A stretch of 64,000 nucleotides of DNA. Origin: Sphingobacteriaceae bacterium (lineage in GTDB: Bacteria; Bacteroidota; Bacteroidia; UBA7662). The translations under genes were made by a program, and so were the position numbers. The stretch is taken from positions 1 through 64,000 of the forward strand of contig JAUXNJ010000031.1 of NCBI GenBank assembly GCA_030682795.1, read 5' to 3'. The notes beneath the pieces are model-generated. The model was not told the origin of the DNA and made no database searches. It saw only the letters and a list, made by a program, of their open reading frames with translations. Shown here piece by piece: positions 9,335-18,161 of this stretch (the first letter of the stretch is position 1; every line of letters begins with the position of its first letter).

Positions 9335-10562
9335 ACTCTTTGATTTTGCGATACAGGGTGCGTTCTGAGATGCCTAGTTCAATGGCGGCGTTTTTACGCC
9401 TGCCTTGATGTTTTTTAAGGGCGCGTGTAATCATTTGCCGCTCTACTTCTTCCAGGGAGAGGTTTTCTTCTATGTCTTCCACATCAGGCTGTGTATCGAA
9501 GCGCGATCGGAACTCGTTGGAGGGAGCATTGCTAACAAATTGTGGCGTAATGCTGAGGCTTTTCGACTCTGCCCCATCGGCAACCAGGTTTTGAATATAC
9601 ACCTGCTCTGCTGCCGGCATATCTTCCAAATTCTCCTGCGTAACCAAGTGTCCTACCACTTTTTTAAGCTCGTTGAGGTCCTTTTTCATGTCGAACAACA
9701 CCTTATATAAGATGTCCCGCTCGTTGAGCTCTTCTTGCGCACCGCCGTTGGGCAGCACCATGGGCAATTGACTCTTGCTGACCATCGGTGGCAAGTAACG
9801 CAAAATCTCTTCGCCTTCTACCAACCGAAATTGCTCTAAAACCGAAACCTGCTCGGCTACGTTTTTGAGTTGACGAATATTCCCTGGCCAAGGGTACTGC
9901 TGCATAAAGCTCATGGCCTGCGGATCGAGTTGAACCGGCTGAGTAGCGTATTTACCAGCAAAATCCACGGCGAACTTGCGGAACAAAAGCGGAATGTCTT
10001 CGGGCCGTTCCCGCAAAGCAGGGATGTGAATGGCTACCGTATTCATGCGGTAGTATAAATCCTCGCGGAATTTGCCCTTGCTGATAAGGGTAGGCAAATC
10101 CACATTACTGGCGGCTATCACACGTACATCGGTTTTGAGCACCTTGCTGGCACCCACTTTGATGAATTCGCCGGTTTCGAGTACCCGCAGCAAACGGGCT
10201 TGGGTGCCTAAAGGCATCTCGGCTACCTCATCTAAAAAGATGGTGCCGCCGTTTACAGTTTCAAAATAGCCCTGTCGCGCTTCAAAAGCACCCGTGAAGG
10301 AGCCTTTTTCATGGCCAAACAATTCAGAATCGATGGTGCCTTCAGGAATAGCACCGCAGTTTACAGCGATAAATTTGCCATGTTTGCGGTTGCTGAGCTG
10401 GTGTAAAATCTTAGAAAAGACCTCCTTACCTACCCCGCTTTCCCCCGAAATAAGCACCGACACATCGGTAGGCGCTACCTGGGTGGCAATGCGCAAGGCA
10501 TGGTTCAACGAAGGCGCGTTGCCAATGATCCCAAACCGTTGTTTTACCTGTTGTAAATCCAT
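9318..10562 (-). CDS. Sigma-54-dependent transcriptional activator without receiver domain
   Basis: Enhancer-binding AAA+ ATPase that opens sigma-54 RNA polymerase promoters. The central domain starts almost at the N-terminus: Walker A GESGVGKEVFSK (~residues 40-51), the sigma-54 contact loop GSFTGA (normally GAFTGA), and Walker B-like GGTIFLDEVAEMP. A linker of ~130 residues leads to a C-terminal Fis-type helix-turn-helix (NAAIELGISERTLYRKIKEY). No N-terminal REC, PAS or GAF domain is present, so control must come from elsewhere. It sits 12 bp after miaB and overlaps lptE by 17 bp, an arrangement common in Bacteroidota. Targets may include envelope genes (inference). No -24/-12 promoter was recognised here. 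Confidence 0.9.
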   Translation of the reverse strand: MDLQQVKQRFGIIGNAPSLNHALRIATQVAPTDVSVLISGESGVGKEVFSKILHQLSNRKHGKFIAVNCGAIPEGTIDSELFGHEKGSFTGAFEARQGYFETVNGGTIFLDEVAEMPLGTQARLLRVLETGEFIKVGASKVLKTDVRVIAASNVDLPTLISKGKFREDLYYRMNTVAIHIPALRERPEDIPLLFRKFAVDFAGKYATQPVQLDPQAMSFMQQYPWPGNIRQLKNVAEQVSVLEQFRLVEGEEILRYLPPMVSKSQLPMVLPNGGAQEELNERDILYKVLFDMKKDLNELKKVVGHLVTQENLEDMPAAEQVYIQNLVADGAESKSLSITPQFVSNAPSNEFRSRFDTQPDVEDIEENLSLEEVERQMITRALKKHQGRRKNAAIELGISERTLYRKIKEYDIDF

Positions 10563-10574
10563 GAGGCGGGTGTT

Positions 10575-11996
10575 TTAATCCACAATGCGACCAATGAGCG
10601 TGGCTTGGGTAACCCGCTCTACCAATACGTTCACATATTGTCCGGCTTTTACGCCTTGGTGCGGGAATACGAGCATCTTATTCTGACTGTTGCGACCGCA
10701 GAAATGCTCATCCGACTTGCGCGACGGGCCTTCCACGAGCACTTCGAATACCTTGCCGAGGTCTGCTTGGTTGCTCTCGAGGGAATGCTGGCCTTGCAAA
10801 TCAATGATTTCTTGCAAACGACGCCCTTTTACCTCCTCCGGCACATCATCTTCAAACTTGCGTGCGGCCAAGGTACCCGGGCGCTCTGAATATTTGAACA
10901 TGAAGTTCATGGTATAGCGTACCGACTCCATCATGCTGATGGTTTCGCGGTGCTGCTCCTCGGTTTCGCCACAAAAACCCGCAATGATGTCGGAAGTGAT
11001 GGCGCAATCGGGCAAAATGCGACGGATAGCTGCTACCCGGTCGAGGTACCACTCGCGGTCGTAGGTGCGGTTCATGCGCTTGAGCACTTCGCTGCTGCCT
11101 GCTTGCACGGGCAGGTGAATACACTTACATATATTGTGGTGTGCGGCCATAGTGTGCAGCACTTCGTCGGTAATGTCTTTGGGGTGAGAAGTGGAGAAGC
11201 GAATCCGCACCAAAGGGTCAATTTTAGCAACCCGGTCGAGCAAGCCCGCAAAATTCACAGTTTCGGTTCCATCCTCTGAAGACCAATGATACGAGTCTAC
11301 ATTTTGTCCCAACAAGGTAATCTCCTTGTAGCCTTGCTCGGCAAGCTGACGGCACTCTTCTACGATGGTGTGCACATCTCTGCTCCGCTCGCGGCCACGC
11401 GTGAAGGGCACCACACAAAACGAGCACATATTGTCGCAGCCCCGCATAATGGTTACAAAGGCCAAAATGCCATTGCCACCTAAACGCACAGGGGTAATGT
11501 CGGCATAAGTTTCCTCGCGAGATAGCAGCACGTTTACGGCCTGCTGCCCCGAATCAACTTTGTTAAGCAGGTTGGGGAGGTCTTTGTAGGCATCCGGACC
11601 AACCACCAAATCCACCAGCTTTTCTTGCTCGAGCAGCTTTGACTTCAGGCGCTCGGCCATACAGCCCAAAACGCCAATCATCATATCGGGCTTTTGCTTT
11701 TTATGTTGGCGGAAGACCTGCAAGCGGCCCCGAACCTTTTGCTCTGCATTTTCGCGGATAGAGCAGGTGTTAATAAACACAACATCTGCCTCAGAAAGCT
11801 CCGTGGTAGCTACGTAATTATTATCGGCCATGATAGAAGCCACAATTTCGCTGTCGCTGAAATTCATTTGGCAACCATAACTTTCGAGGTACATTTTTTT
11901 CTTCCCGCCTAAAACGGTAGTGGCTTCATACACCTCTCCCTGCCGTTGTTCGTCTTGCACCTTCTCAAAAACGTTCCCTGAAAATTGCTTGGCCAT
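10575..11996 (-). CDS. miaB: tRNA-2-methylthio-N6-dimethylallyladenosine synthase MiaB
   Basis: Radical-SAM methylthiotransferase that adds the 2-methylthio group to i6A37 of tRNAs reading UNN codons; needs two 4Fe-4S clusters. The N-terminal UPF0004 domain supplies three Cys ([29 protein letters not shown]), the radical-SAM motif is CDNMCSFC within [21 protein letters not shown], and a TRAM domain closes the protein. 473 residues, normal for the family. I place the start at the ATG 11996 (MAKQFSG); the upstream in-frame TTG at 12014 lies inside the -7 promoter box. First gene of the minus-strand run to secG. Confidence 0.95.
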   Translation of the reverse strand: MAKQFSGNVFEKVQDEQRQGEVYEATTVLGGKKKMYLESYGCQMNFSDSEIVASIMADNNYVATTELSEADVVFINTCSIRENAEQKVRGRLQVFRQHKKQKPDMMIGVLGCMAERLKSKLLEQEKLVDLVVGPDAYKDLPNLLNKVDSGQQAVNVLLSREETYADITPVRLGGNGILAFVTIMRGCDNMCSFCVVPFTRGRERSRDVHTIVEECRQLAEQGYKEITLLGQNVDSYHWSSEDGTETVNFAGLLDRVAKIDPLVRIRFSTSHPKDITDEVLHTMAAHHNICKCIHLPVQAGSSEVLKRMNRTYDREWYLDRVAAIRRILPDCAITSDIIAGFCGETEEQHRETISMMESVRYTMNFMFKYSERPGTLAARKFEDDVPEEVKGRRLQEIIDLQGQHSLESNQADLGKVFEVLVEGPSRKSDEHFCGRNSQNKMLVFPHQGVKAGQYVNVLVERVTQATLIGRIVD

Positions 11997-12011
11997 AAAT
12001 TCAAATTTCCA

Positions 12012-12019
12012 CAAAGATA
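12012..12019 (-). promoter_or_regulatory. Bacteroidota -7 box (TATCTTTG) of miaB
   Basis: TATCTTTG on the minus strand fits the TAnnTTTG consensus exactly. The transcription start would fall ~12 bases before the ATG at 11996. No clear TTTG -33 element is seen at the usual spacing. Confidence 0.6.
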
Positions 12020-12135
12020 GGAAGCTTCTGCTAGAATGTGACAGAATGGCAGTCGTTGCTTTTTATAAAAAAATATAAAAGCATTGGGAACTCATGAATT
12101 AATTCCTAATATCGTGTTCTCATTTAACCTGTTGT

Positions 12136-14130
12136 ATGAAAAAAATATTTACACTCCTCGCTTTTGTTGTGGCAGCTTCGTTTGGCCTCAAGGCCCAGAC
12201 AGGCTACTATATGATTGCACACACCTACGCCCCGGGCAATCCGGGTGGTTTAAACCAAGACAATGAATTCCCGGTAGGCGGAGGCATTGTGGCTGGTTGG
12301 AATTCTATCTTGGCAGGCAGCAATGCCGCGGCAACCTATTCGCCAGTGCAAACCATTCCTTTCACCTTTAATTTTAATGGTGCACCAGTAACGCAGTACA
12401 AAGCCGGAAGTTCTGGCATCGTAACCTTCAACACGGCCAGCACGAACATTCCTGCTTATGGTGTTAACACCTTCCCTTCCGCCAACATTCCTGACAACTC
12501 AGTAGTAGTTTTTGGCATGGAAGGCACCGGAGCTAACGACCACATTGTTACCAAAACTTTTGGCACCGCTCCTAACCGTCAGCACTGGATCCAGTTCAAC
12601 TCTTACAGCATCCCTGGCAATACTGCTTGTTGGACCTATTGGGCTGTAGTGCTTGAAGAAAGCACCAACAACATTTACTTGGTTGACCAGCGTTATGCTA
12701 ATTGTACATCGAACTTCACCATCGGTCTACTGGCGAATCAAACCACAACCTTCGGCCCTTCAGCACCAGTACCACCACTTGCTGGAACCGACGCAGGTGC
12801 TTCCACCAACCACTATTACCAATTTATTCCAGGAACGCAACCTGCACTTGGCGCAAAATTGGCTAGTAGTTCTATTGCACCTTTCATTTATTTGAACGCA
12901 CCCAACACAGTTGCTGGTCGCATCCTTAACCTCGGTTCTTCTGCCATCACTTCTGGCAGCTTACATTATCGCGTGAACAACGGCGCAGCAGTTACCCAAG
13001 CTTTAACTGGCTTAAACATCGCTGGCGGTACTATGTACAACTTTACTCATGGCACTCCCCTTACTGTTACCACCGCAGGAATTTATTCCATTAGTATGTG
13101 GATGAGTAACATCAATGGTGCAGGTGTCAATACTGATACACTTACAGTAAGCATTAGTGCACTGTCGAGCGTAATCAGCAATTTGGTGGTTTTCGAACAT
13201 TTCACCAATGCTTCTTGCGGTCCATGCGCCACACAAAACCCTGGCCTTGAAGCCGTGATGAACAATAATAAATTGAAGGCTACTTCTTTGAAGTATCACG
13301 TGAGCTGGCCGGGTGTTGACCCTATGTACAGTTTTAACCCAACAGATCCTACTGCACGTGTAAACTATTACGGTGTTTCAGGCGTGCCTGCCGTACGTTT
13401 GGGAGCCAATGCAAGCATGTCTCCAAGTCAGGTTACCCAAACCGTAATCGACAACTACCACAACAACATGCCTAACGCCTTCACATACACGGTAAACACC
13501 CGAATCGAAAACAACACCCTGTTTGTTGATGGTAGCGTTATTCGCAACATTGGTATCAATTCGAATGATTTGGTTTTACACATTGCGGTAGTTGAAGACC
13601 CCATCAATTATGCCACCCCTCCAGGAACGAACGGCGAAAAGGACTTCCCAATGGTAGTTCGCAAATTGCTCCCTAACCAAAACGGAACGAATCTTGGCAA
13701 TGGTGAAACAGCCACTCCATTTAATTACAACTACCCTCTACCTTCAAGCTTTCTGCAAGACCGCTTGTTTGTGGTTGTTTTTGTTCAAGCTAATGCCTCC
13801 AAAATTGCCTATAAAGGGGCTAAAATCAAGGCCGGTGCCAGCTTAGCATCCTCTGTGAAAAATGATGCCCTGATTTCTGGTAGCTTTGAAGTATATCCAA
13901 ATCCAGTAAGCTCACAAGCTGTTTTGAACTTTAATCTGGTTCGTGATAGCGAAGTAGCGGTAGAAATCATGAATATTTCTGGTCAGTTGGTGCATCGTCT
14001 TAATTTAGGTGATTTGTTTGCTGGCACCCACAGCCATACGGTAGATTTGAGCCATTTAGCAGCTGGTATGTACTATGTAAAAACCAGCATGAATGACCAA
14101 GTTGAAATAAAGCGAATCGTGAAACAATAG
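12136..14130 (+). CDS. Omp28-like T9SS cargo protein with thioredoxin-like CGPC motif
   Basis: 664-residue secreted protein. Signal peptide at residues 1-21 (ends KAQ). A long N-terminal beta-rich region (~22-340) precedes an Omp28-related domain that begins VVFEHFTNASCGPCATQNPG; C361-G-P-C364 is a thioredoxin-like dithiol motif. The last ~75 residues are a T9SS type A sorting domain (FEVYPNPVSSQAVLNF, ending RIVKQ). Known: Omp28-family proteins are outer-membrane or secreted proteins of Bacteroidota, function unsettled. The neighbour at 14234 is a paralogue with the Omp28 domain at its N-terminus. A redox or adhesin role is inference. Ends at its own terminator. Confidence 0.85.
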   Translation: MKKIFTLLAFVVAASFGLKAQTGYYMIAHTYAPGNPGGLNQDNEFPVGGGIVAGWNSILAGSNAAATYSPVQTIPFTFNFNGAPVTQYKAGSSGIVTFNTASTNIPAYGVNTFPSANIPDNSVVVFGMEGTGANDHIVTKTFGTAPNRQHWIQFNSYSIPGNTACWTYWAVVLEESTNNIYLVDQRYANCTSNFTIGLLANQTTTFGPSAPVPPLAGTDAGASTNHYYQFIPGTQPALGAKLASSSIAPFIYLNAPNTVAGRILNLGSSAITSGSLHYRVNNGAAVTQALTGLNIAGGTMYNFTHGTPLTVTTAGIYSISMWMSNINGAGVNTDTLTVSISALSSVISNLVVFEHFTNASCGPCATQNPGLEAVMNNNKLKATSLKYHVSWPGVDPMYSFNPTDPTARVNYYGVSGVPAVRLGANASMSPSQVTQTVIDNYHNNMPNAFTYTVNTRIENNTLFVDGSVIRNIGINSNDLVLHIAVVEDPINYATPPGTNGEKDFPMVVRKLLPNQNGTNLGNGETATPFNYNYPLPSSFLQDRLFVVVFVQANASKIAYKGAKIKAGASLASSVKNDALISGSFEVYPNPVSSQAVLNFNLVRDSEVAVEIMNISGQLVHRLNLGDLFAGTHSHTVDLSHLAAGMYYVKTSMNDQVEIKRIVKQ

Positions 14131-14145
14131 AAGTTTCTACACTTT

Positions 14146-14178
14146 AAAAAAGCCGGATTTTATCCGGCTTTTTTTTTG
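14146..14178 (+). terminator. Rho-independent terminator
   Basis: AGCCGGA (14151-14157) and TCCGGCT (14163-14169) form a 7-bp stem with a 5-base loop, flanked by A5 and T9 runs. It ends the 12136 gene and separates it from its paralogue. Confidence 0.9.
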
Positions 14179-14233
14179 AGCGAACTTTTTTTTCAAGAAA
14201 TTCTTTAGATTCGTTCTACAAAACAAGATTCGT

Positions 14234-16099
14234 ATGTTCAAAAAGATACTCACCTTATGCCTACTTGCTTCCGCAGCAAATAGCTACGCCCAAGCTCCTC
14301 GCACCCAACTTTACGAAGTGTTTTCTGGCGAAAACTGTGGTCCTTGCGCCTCTGCCAATCCAACTACGCATGCTTTGCTTACCGCCAATAGCTCAGCAAT
14401 TATCGGTTTGAAGTATCAGGTACCCATTCCTAGTGCTGGCCCCATACACCTCCAAAACCCAACCGAGCCTAATGCTCGCCGCACCTACTATGGGGTAAAT
14501 TCAGCGCCAAATGCCCGTCACGAAGGCCAAATCATTGGAAATGGTCATAGTCTAAATCTCACCCAAACCATCATCAACAATCGCCAAAGCGTTACATCTC
14601 CTTTTACCATTCAACTGGAGCACAGCTTCAATGCCAATTGGGATAGTATTTTTGTAAGCATGACCGTTACGGCAGCACAAGCTGTTACCAGCGGTAACTG
14701 GTTTGCACGTATTGCCCTCATTGAGCGCCATATGAACTTCCCCACGCCTCCTGGCAGCAATGGAGAAACCGACTTTTACAGCGTGATGCGGAAAATGCTT
14801 CCTAATCCTACTGGAACAAGCTTGCCAGCTACCTGGACCAATGGGCAATCGCAAGTGATAACCATCGCAGCACCTGTACCGACCTTTATCAGAGACATCG
14901 CAGAGTTAGGTGTGGTGGCGTTTGTACAAGATGATATTACCAAAGAAATTGCCCAAGCAAAAAAGTCAGATCCTCTACCTGTACCACTCAATTCCAAGTT
15001 AGAATATAACGCTGGTGGTTTTTATGTTTGTACACCAGCCATTAGCCCGCAAGTAAGCATCACTAACCAAGGCACAACGCCAATTACCAGCTTACAAATC
15101 AGACAAACTATTGGTACTAACGTACAAACCATTAATTGGACTGGAACTTTAGCGCCAAACGCAACTACCAATGTTGCTTTAAACAGCACCAATCTTCCCA
15201 CCGGAAGAACAACCTTTGAATTCCGAATCCTGACCATGAACGGGGCGCCACACCCTAGTCAAGTGCGAGCTACAGCTGCAGGAGCAATGTTCTATACGGC
15301 AGATCAGGTGAATACTGTTACTACTAGTTTCCAAGGGACTTTCCCCCCCACCAATTGGGCAGTTGATAATGGCGCCTCTGCTACCAACGGTTGGTCGCTC
15401 GGCGTCCCAGGAGCCAATGGTACACAGCGTTCAGCGCGCATCAATTTTTATGACATCGGCTCAGGAGAAATCGACTATTTGTACCTACCGCGTATGGATA
15501 TGAGTCAGGCTGCGGTAAGCGCTAATTTGTTTTTTCACGTTGCGCACGCACAATACACAACTTCTACCAATGACAAGTTAGAAGTAGAAGTATCAACTGA
15601 TTGTGGTGCCAGTTGGAATGTGCTTTATGACAAGTCAGGTGCACAACTTTCTACCAGGGCTCCTCAAACTGCAGCCTACAATACAGTGGCAGCCAATGAG
15701 TGGCGCCAGGAAACTGTCAGCTTATCGAGCGTTGTTGGCCAAAACGACGTACTGGTTCGTTTTAAAGGCACCAGTAATTACGGCAATAACCTTTTTGTGG
15801 ACGAAGTGCTCATTCCAAATACCGTGAGTGTCAAAGAGCAACTAGCCACTATTCCGCTCCGTACCTATCCTAATCCTGTGAAGGATGAATTATTCATTGA
15901 TTTCAATGACGCCGTGCAGGGCACAGTGCGCATACAACTGCTCAACAGCCTGGGACAATTGGTGATGGAACATAATGTTTCTTTAGAATCGTCAGCGACT
16001 AAAATCAGCCTAAATGTGGCTACGCTGCCTGCCGGCATCTATACCGCACAGAGCTTAGTAAATGGCAAAACACAGCTGAGCAAAATCGTGAAACAATAA
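14234..16099 (+). CDS. Omp28-like T9SS cargo protein (paralogue, Omp28 domain first)
   Basis: 621-residue secreted protein with a signal peptide (residues 1-19, ending SYAQ). The mature N-terminus starts at once with the Omp28 domain: TQLYEVFSGENCGPCASANP, where C35-G-P-C38 is thioredoxin-like. Shared with the upstream protein are a YYGVNSAPNAR-like strand and the block PGSNGETDFYSVMRKMLPN. The middle (~355-535) looks like a carbohydrate-binding or MAM-type jelly roll (TNGWSLGVPGANG; FRFKG-like end). The last ~75 residues are a T9SS sorting domain (TYPNPVKDELFIDF, ending KIVKQ). It has its own terminator on each side, so it is probably expressed separately. Biochemical role not known. Confidence 0.85.
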   Translation: MFKKILTLCLLASAANSYAQAPRTQLYEVFSGENCGPCASANPTTHALLTANSSAIIGLKYQVPIPSAGPIHLQNPTEPNARRTYYGVNSAPNARHEGQIIGNGHSLNLTQTIINNRQSVTSPFTIQLEHSFNANWDSIFVSMTVTAAQAVTSGNWFARIALIERHMNFPTPPGSNGETDFYSVMRKMLPNPTGTSLPATWTNGQSQVITIAAPVPTFIRDIAELGVVAFVQDDITKEIAQAKKSDPLPVPLNSKLEYNAGGFYVCTPAISPQVSITNQGTTPITSLQIRQTIGTNVQTINWTGTLAPNATTNVALNSTNLPTGRTTFEFRILTMNGAPHPSQVRATAAGAMFYTADQVNTVTTSFQGTFPPTNWAVDNGASATNGWSLGVPGANGTQRSARINFYDIGSGEIDYLYLPRMDMSQAAVSANLFFHVAHAQYTTSTNDKLEVEVSTDCGASWNVLYDKSGAQLSTRAPQTAAYNTVAANEWRQETVSLSSVVGQNDVLVRFKGTSNYGNNLFVDEVLIPNTVSVKEQLATIPLRTYPNPVKDELFIDFNDAVQGTVRIQLLNSLGQLVMEHNVSLESSATKISLNVATLPAGIYTAQSLVNGKTQLSKIVKQ

Positions 16100-16117
16100 A
16101 TTGCCGATCAACCTTTA

Positions 16118-16153
16118 TAAATCCTCCTGATTTTTTAGGAGGATTTTTTTTTG
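16118..16153 (+). terminator. Rho-independent terminator
   Basis: AATCCTCCT (16120-16128) pairs with AGGAGGATT (16137-16145), followed by a run of T. Ends the second Omp28-like gene. Confidence 0.9.
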
Positions 16154-16205
16154 CCCTTGAAAAATCAGACTTTCTTTACGAAATTGAGCGAATAAAGCGA
16201 TCCTT

Positions 16206-17969
16206 ATGAAAATCGAAAGACTTTTTGACATACTTCCGCACCAGAAGCAAAACCATCCTTTAAAAACAGCCTTGGCTGGCAAAGAAAAAGGCAAGTGGGT
16301 GCATTACAGTACCGACGACCTGATTGCTGAAGCCAATGCCGTGAGCTTGGGACTGTTAGCAATGGGTGTTGCGCCAGGCGATAAAATTGCCAATATCTCC
16401 AATAATCGGCCAGAATGGAATTTCCTCGACTTTGGTATGTTACAAATTGGCGCCGTTCATGTGCCCATCTACCCCACCATTACCGATGAAGACTACAACT
16501 ATATCCTCAACCATGCAGAGGTAAAGTACATTTTTGTTTCAAGCGCCGATTTATACGAGCGCATCGCAAAGATTGCGGCCAACGTACCAACGGTGCAAGG
16601 GGTTTATACTTTCGACCAGGTAGCGGGCGCAAAACATTGGAGCGAAGTAAAAAAGGCAGGCGAAGGTGGCGACCTCAAGCAAGTGGAAAGCATCAAAGCC
16701 AGCGTTAAAGCCGACGATTTATTCACCATTATTTACACATCAGGAACAACTGGTTTCCCCAAAGGCGTCATGCTGAGTCACCGCAATGTGGCCAGCAACG
16801 TAGAAGCCAGCGATAAGCGGGTGCCGTGCAGTCCTGGCGACAATGCCCTGAGCTTCCTCCCCCTCTGTCATATTTATGAGCGCATGCTCACCTATATGAT
16901 GATGTATCGCTCCATTAGCATCCATTATGCTGAGAGCATGGAAACCATCGCCGACAACCTCAAAGAAATTAAGCCGCAGGTATTTTCATCGGTGCCGCGT
17001 TTGTTGGAAAAGGTGTATGACAAAATTGTATCGAAGGGCCACGAGCTCACCGGCGTTAAAAAGGCGCTGTTCTTTTGGGCGCTCAACCTTGGCTTGCGCT
17101 ACGAACTCAATGGCGCTAACGGCTGGTGGTACGAAACCCAGCTCAAGCTTGCCAACAAACTCATCTTCAGCAAATGGAGAGAGGCTTTGGGTGGCAATGT
17201 AAAAGCCATTGTAAGCGGTGCTGCGGCTTTGCAACCGCGTTTGGCCCGGGTATTTTGGTCGGCCCAAATTCCGGTACTCGAGGGTTACGGCCTTACTGAA
17301 ACATCTCCCGTAATTTCGGTAAACTACTTCGCCACCATGCAAGTGGAGTTTGGCGCGGTAGGCCCGGTATTAGAAGGCGTGGAAGTGAAGTTAGCAGAGG
17401 ATGGCGAAATTCTTTGCAAGGGTCCGAACGTAATGATGGGCTATTATAAACGTCCTGAGCTCACCGAAGAGGTAATCGACAAAGATGGCTGGTTCCACAC
17501 CGGCGACATTGGCACCTTTACGGCCAGCGGAAACCTCAAAATCACCGACCGTAAAAAGGAAATCTTCAAAACTTCTGGCGGCAAGTACATTGCCCCACAG
17601 GTGATGGAGAATAAATTCAAGGAGTCGTTGCTTATTGAGCAATTGATGGTGTGTGGAGAAAGCAAAAACTTCCCTTCCGCGCTAATTTCGCCGGCATGGG
17701 ACAATGTAAAATACTGGTGTGAGCACCACGGCATTGCGTTCACCAGCCAAGCCGAAGTCATCAAAAACCCGAAACTCCTCGAGAAGTTCCAAAGCGAAAT
17801 CGACCATTACAACGAAGGCTTTGGCCAATGGGAGAAAATCAAAAAATTCAAATTGCTGCCAACTTCCTGGAGCGTTGAAACTGGCGAACTCACTGCTACC
17901 ATGAAACTCAAGCGCAAGGTGATCATGGAAAAGTTCAAGGCAGAATACGAAAGCATGTATGCCGAATAA
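16206..17969 (+). CDS. Long-chain fatty acid--CoA ligase (AMP-forming)
   Basis: Activates long-chain fatty acids: ATP + fatty acid + CoA give acyl-CoA, AMP and PPi; cytoplasmic or membrane-peripheral, feeding beta-oxidation or phospholipid synthesis. ANL-superfamily motifs are in order: P-loop YTSGTTGFPKGVMLSH (~residues 179-194), adenine motif GYGLTETSP (~360), GWFHTGDIG (~430) and the hinge DRKKEIFKTSGGKYIAP. 587 residues, the usual size for the bacterial LC-FACS (FadD15-like) group. It stands alone between two terminators. Substrate chain length is family inference. The dienoyl-CoA reductase-like SDR at 50278 could act in the same catabolism. Confidence 0.93.
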   Translation: MKIERLFDILPHQKQNHPLKTALAGKEKGKWVHYSTDDLIAEANAVSLGLLAMGVAPGDKIANISNNRPEWNFLDFGMLQIGAVHVPIYPTITDEDYNYILNHAEVKYIFVSSADLYERIAKIAANVPTVQGVYTFDQVAGAKHWSEVKKAGEGGDLKQVESIKASVKADDLFTIIYTSGTTGFPKGVMLSHRNVASNVEASDKRVPCSPGDNALSFLPLCHIYERMLTYMMMYRSISIHYAESMETIADNLKEIKPQVFSSVPRLLEKVYDKIVSKGHELTGVKKALFFWALNLGLRYELNGANGWWYETQLKLANKLIFSKWREALGGNVKAIVSGAAALQPRLARVFWSAQIPVLEGYGLTETSPVISVNYFATMQVEFGAVGPVLEGVEVKLAEDGEILCKGPNVMMGYYKRPELTEEVIDKDGWFHTGDIGTFTASGNLKITDRKKEIFKTSGGKYIAPQVMENKFKESLLIEQLMVCGESKNFPSALISPAWDNVKYWCEHHGIAFTSQAEVIKNPKLLEKFQSEIDHYNEGFGQWEKIKKFKLLPTSWSVETGELTATMKLKRKVIMEKFKAEYESMYAE

Positions 17970-18010
17970 AACGCAGTTCAGATGAGTGTAAGCCCATTTA
18001 AACGCTAAGC

Positions 18011-18052
18011 TTAAAGAGTGTCTCAGTTAAATCGAGACACTCTTTTTTTTTG
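18011..18052 (+). terminator. Rho-independent terminator after the acyl-CoA ligase
   Basis: AAAGAGTGTCTC (18013-18024) pairs perfectly over 12 bp with GAGACACTCTTT (18034-18045), then a T run. Confidence 0.93.
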
Positions 18053-18119
18053 TAACCCAGGTTACATATCGCTTCAAAATAAATCAGCACATTTGTTCTT
18101 GGTGCATTAATCCATTAGC

Positions 18120-18135
18120 TTAGACGGAAGTCTAA
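18120..18135 (+). promoter_or_regulatory. Inverted repeat TTAGAC-N4-GTCTAA upstream of the cytochrome c peroxidase
   Basis: Perfect 6-bp arms with a GGAA spacer, 26 bp before the ATG. The right half with flanks (AAGTCTAAA) recurs in the sufB leader at 27680-27688. This has the form of a metalloregulator (DtxR- or Fur-like) site; the regulator is not known. Confidence 0.45.
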
Positions 18136-18161
18136 ACGCTGTTTACGACCCTAAACCTGCT

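Noticed and set aside
11994-12014. Longer miaB start at the TTG 12014
   Set aside because: It lies within the -7 promoter box (12012-12019); the ATG at 11996 gives the family N-terminus.
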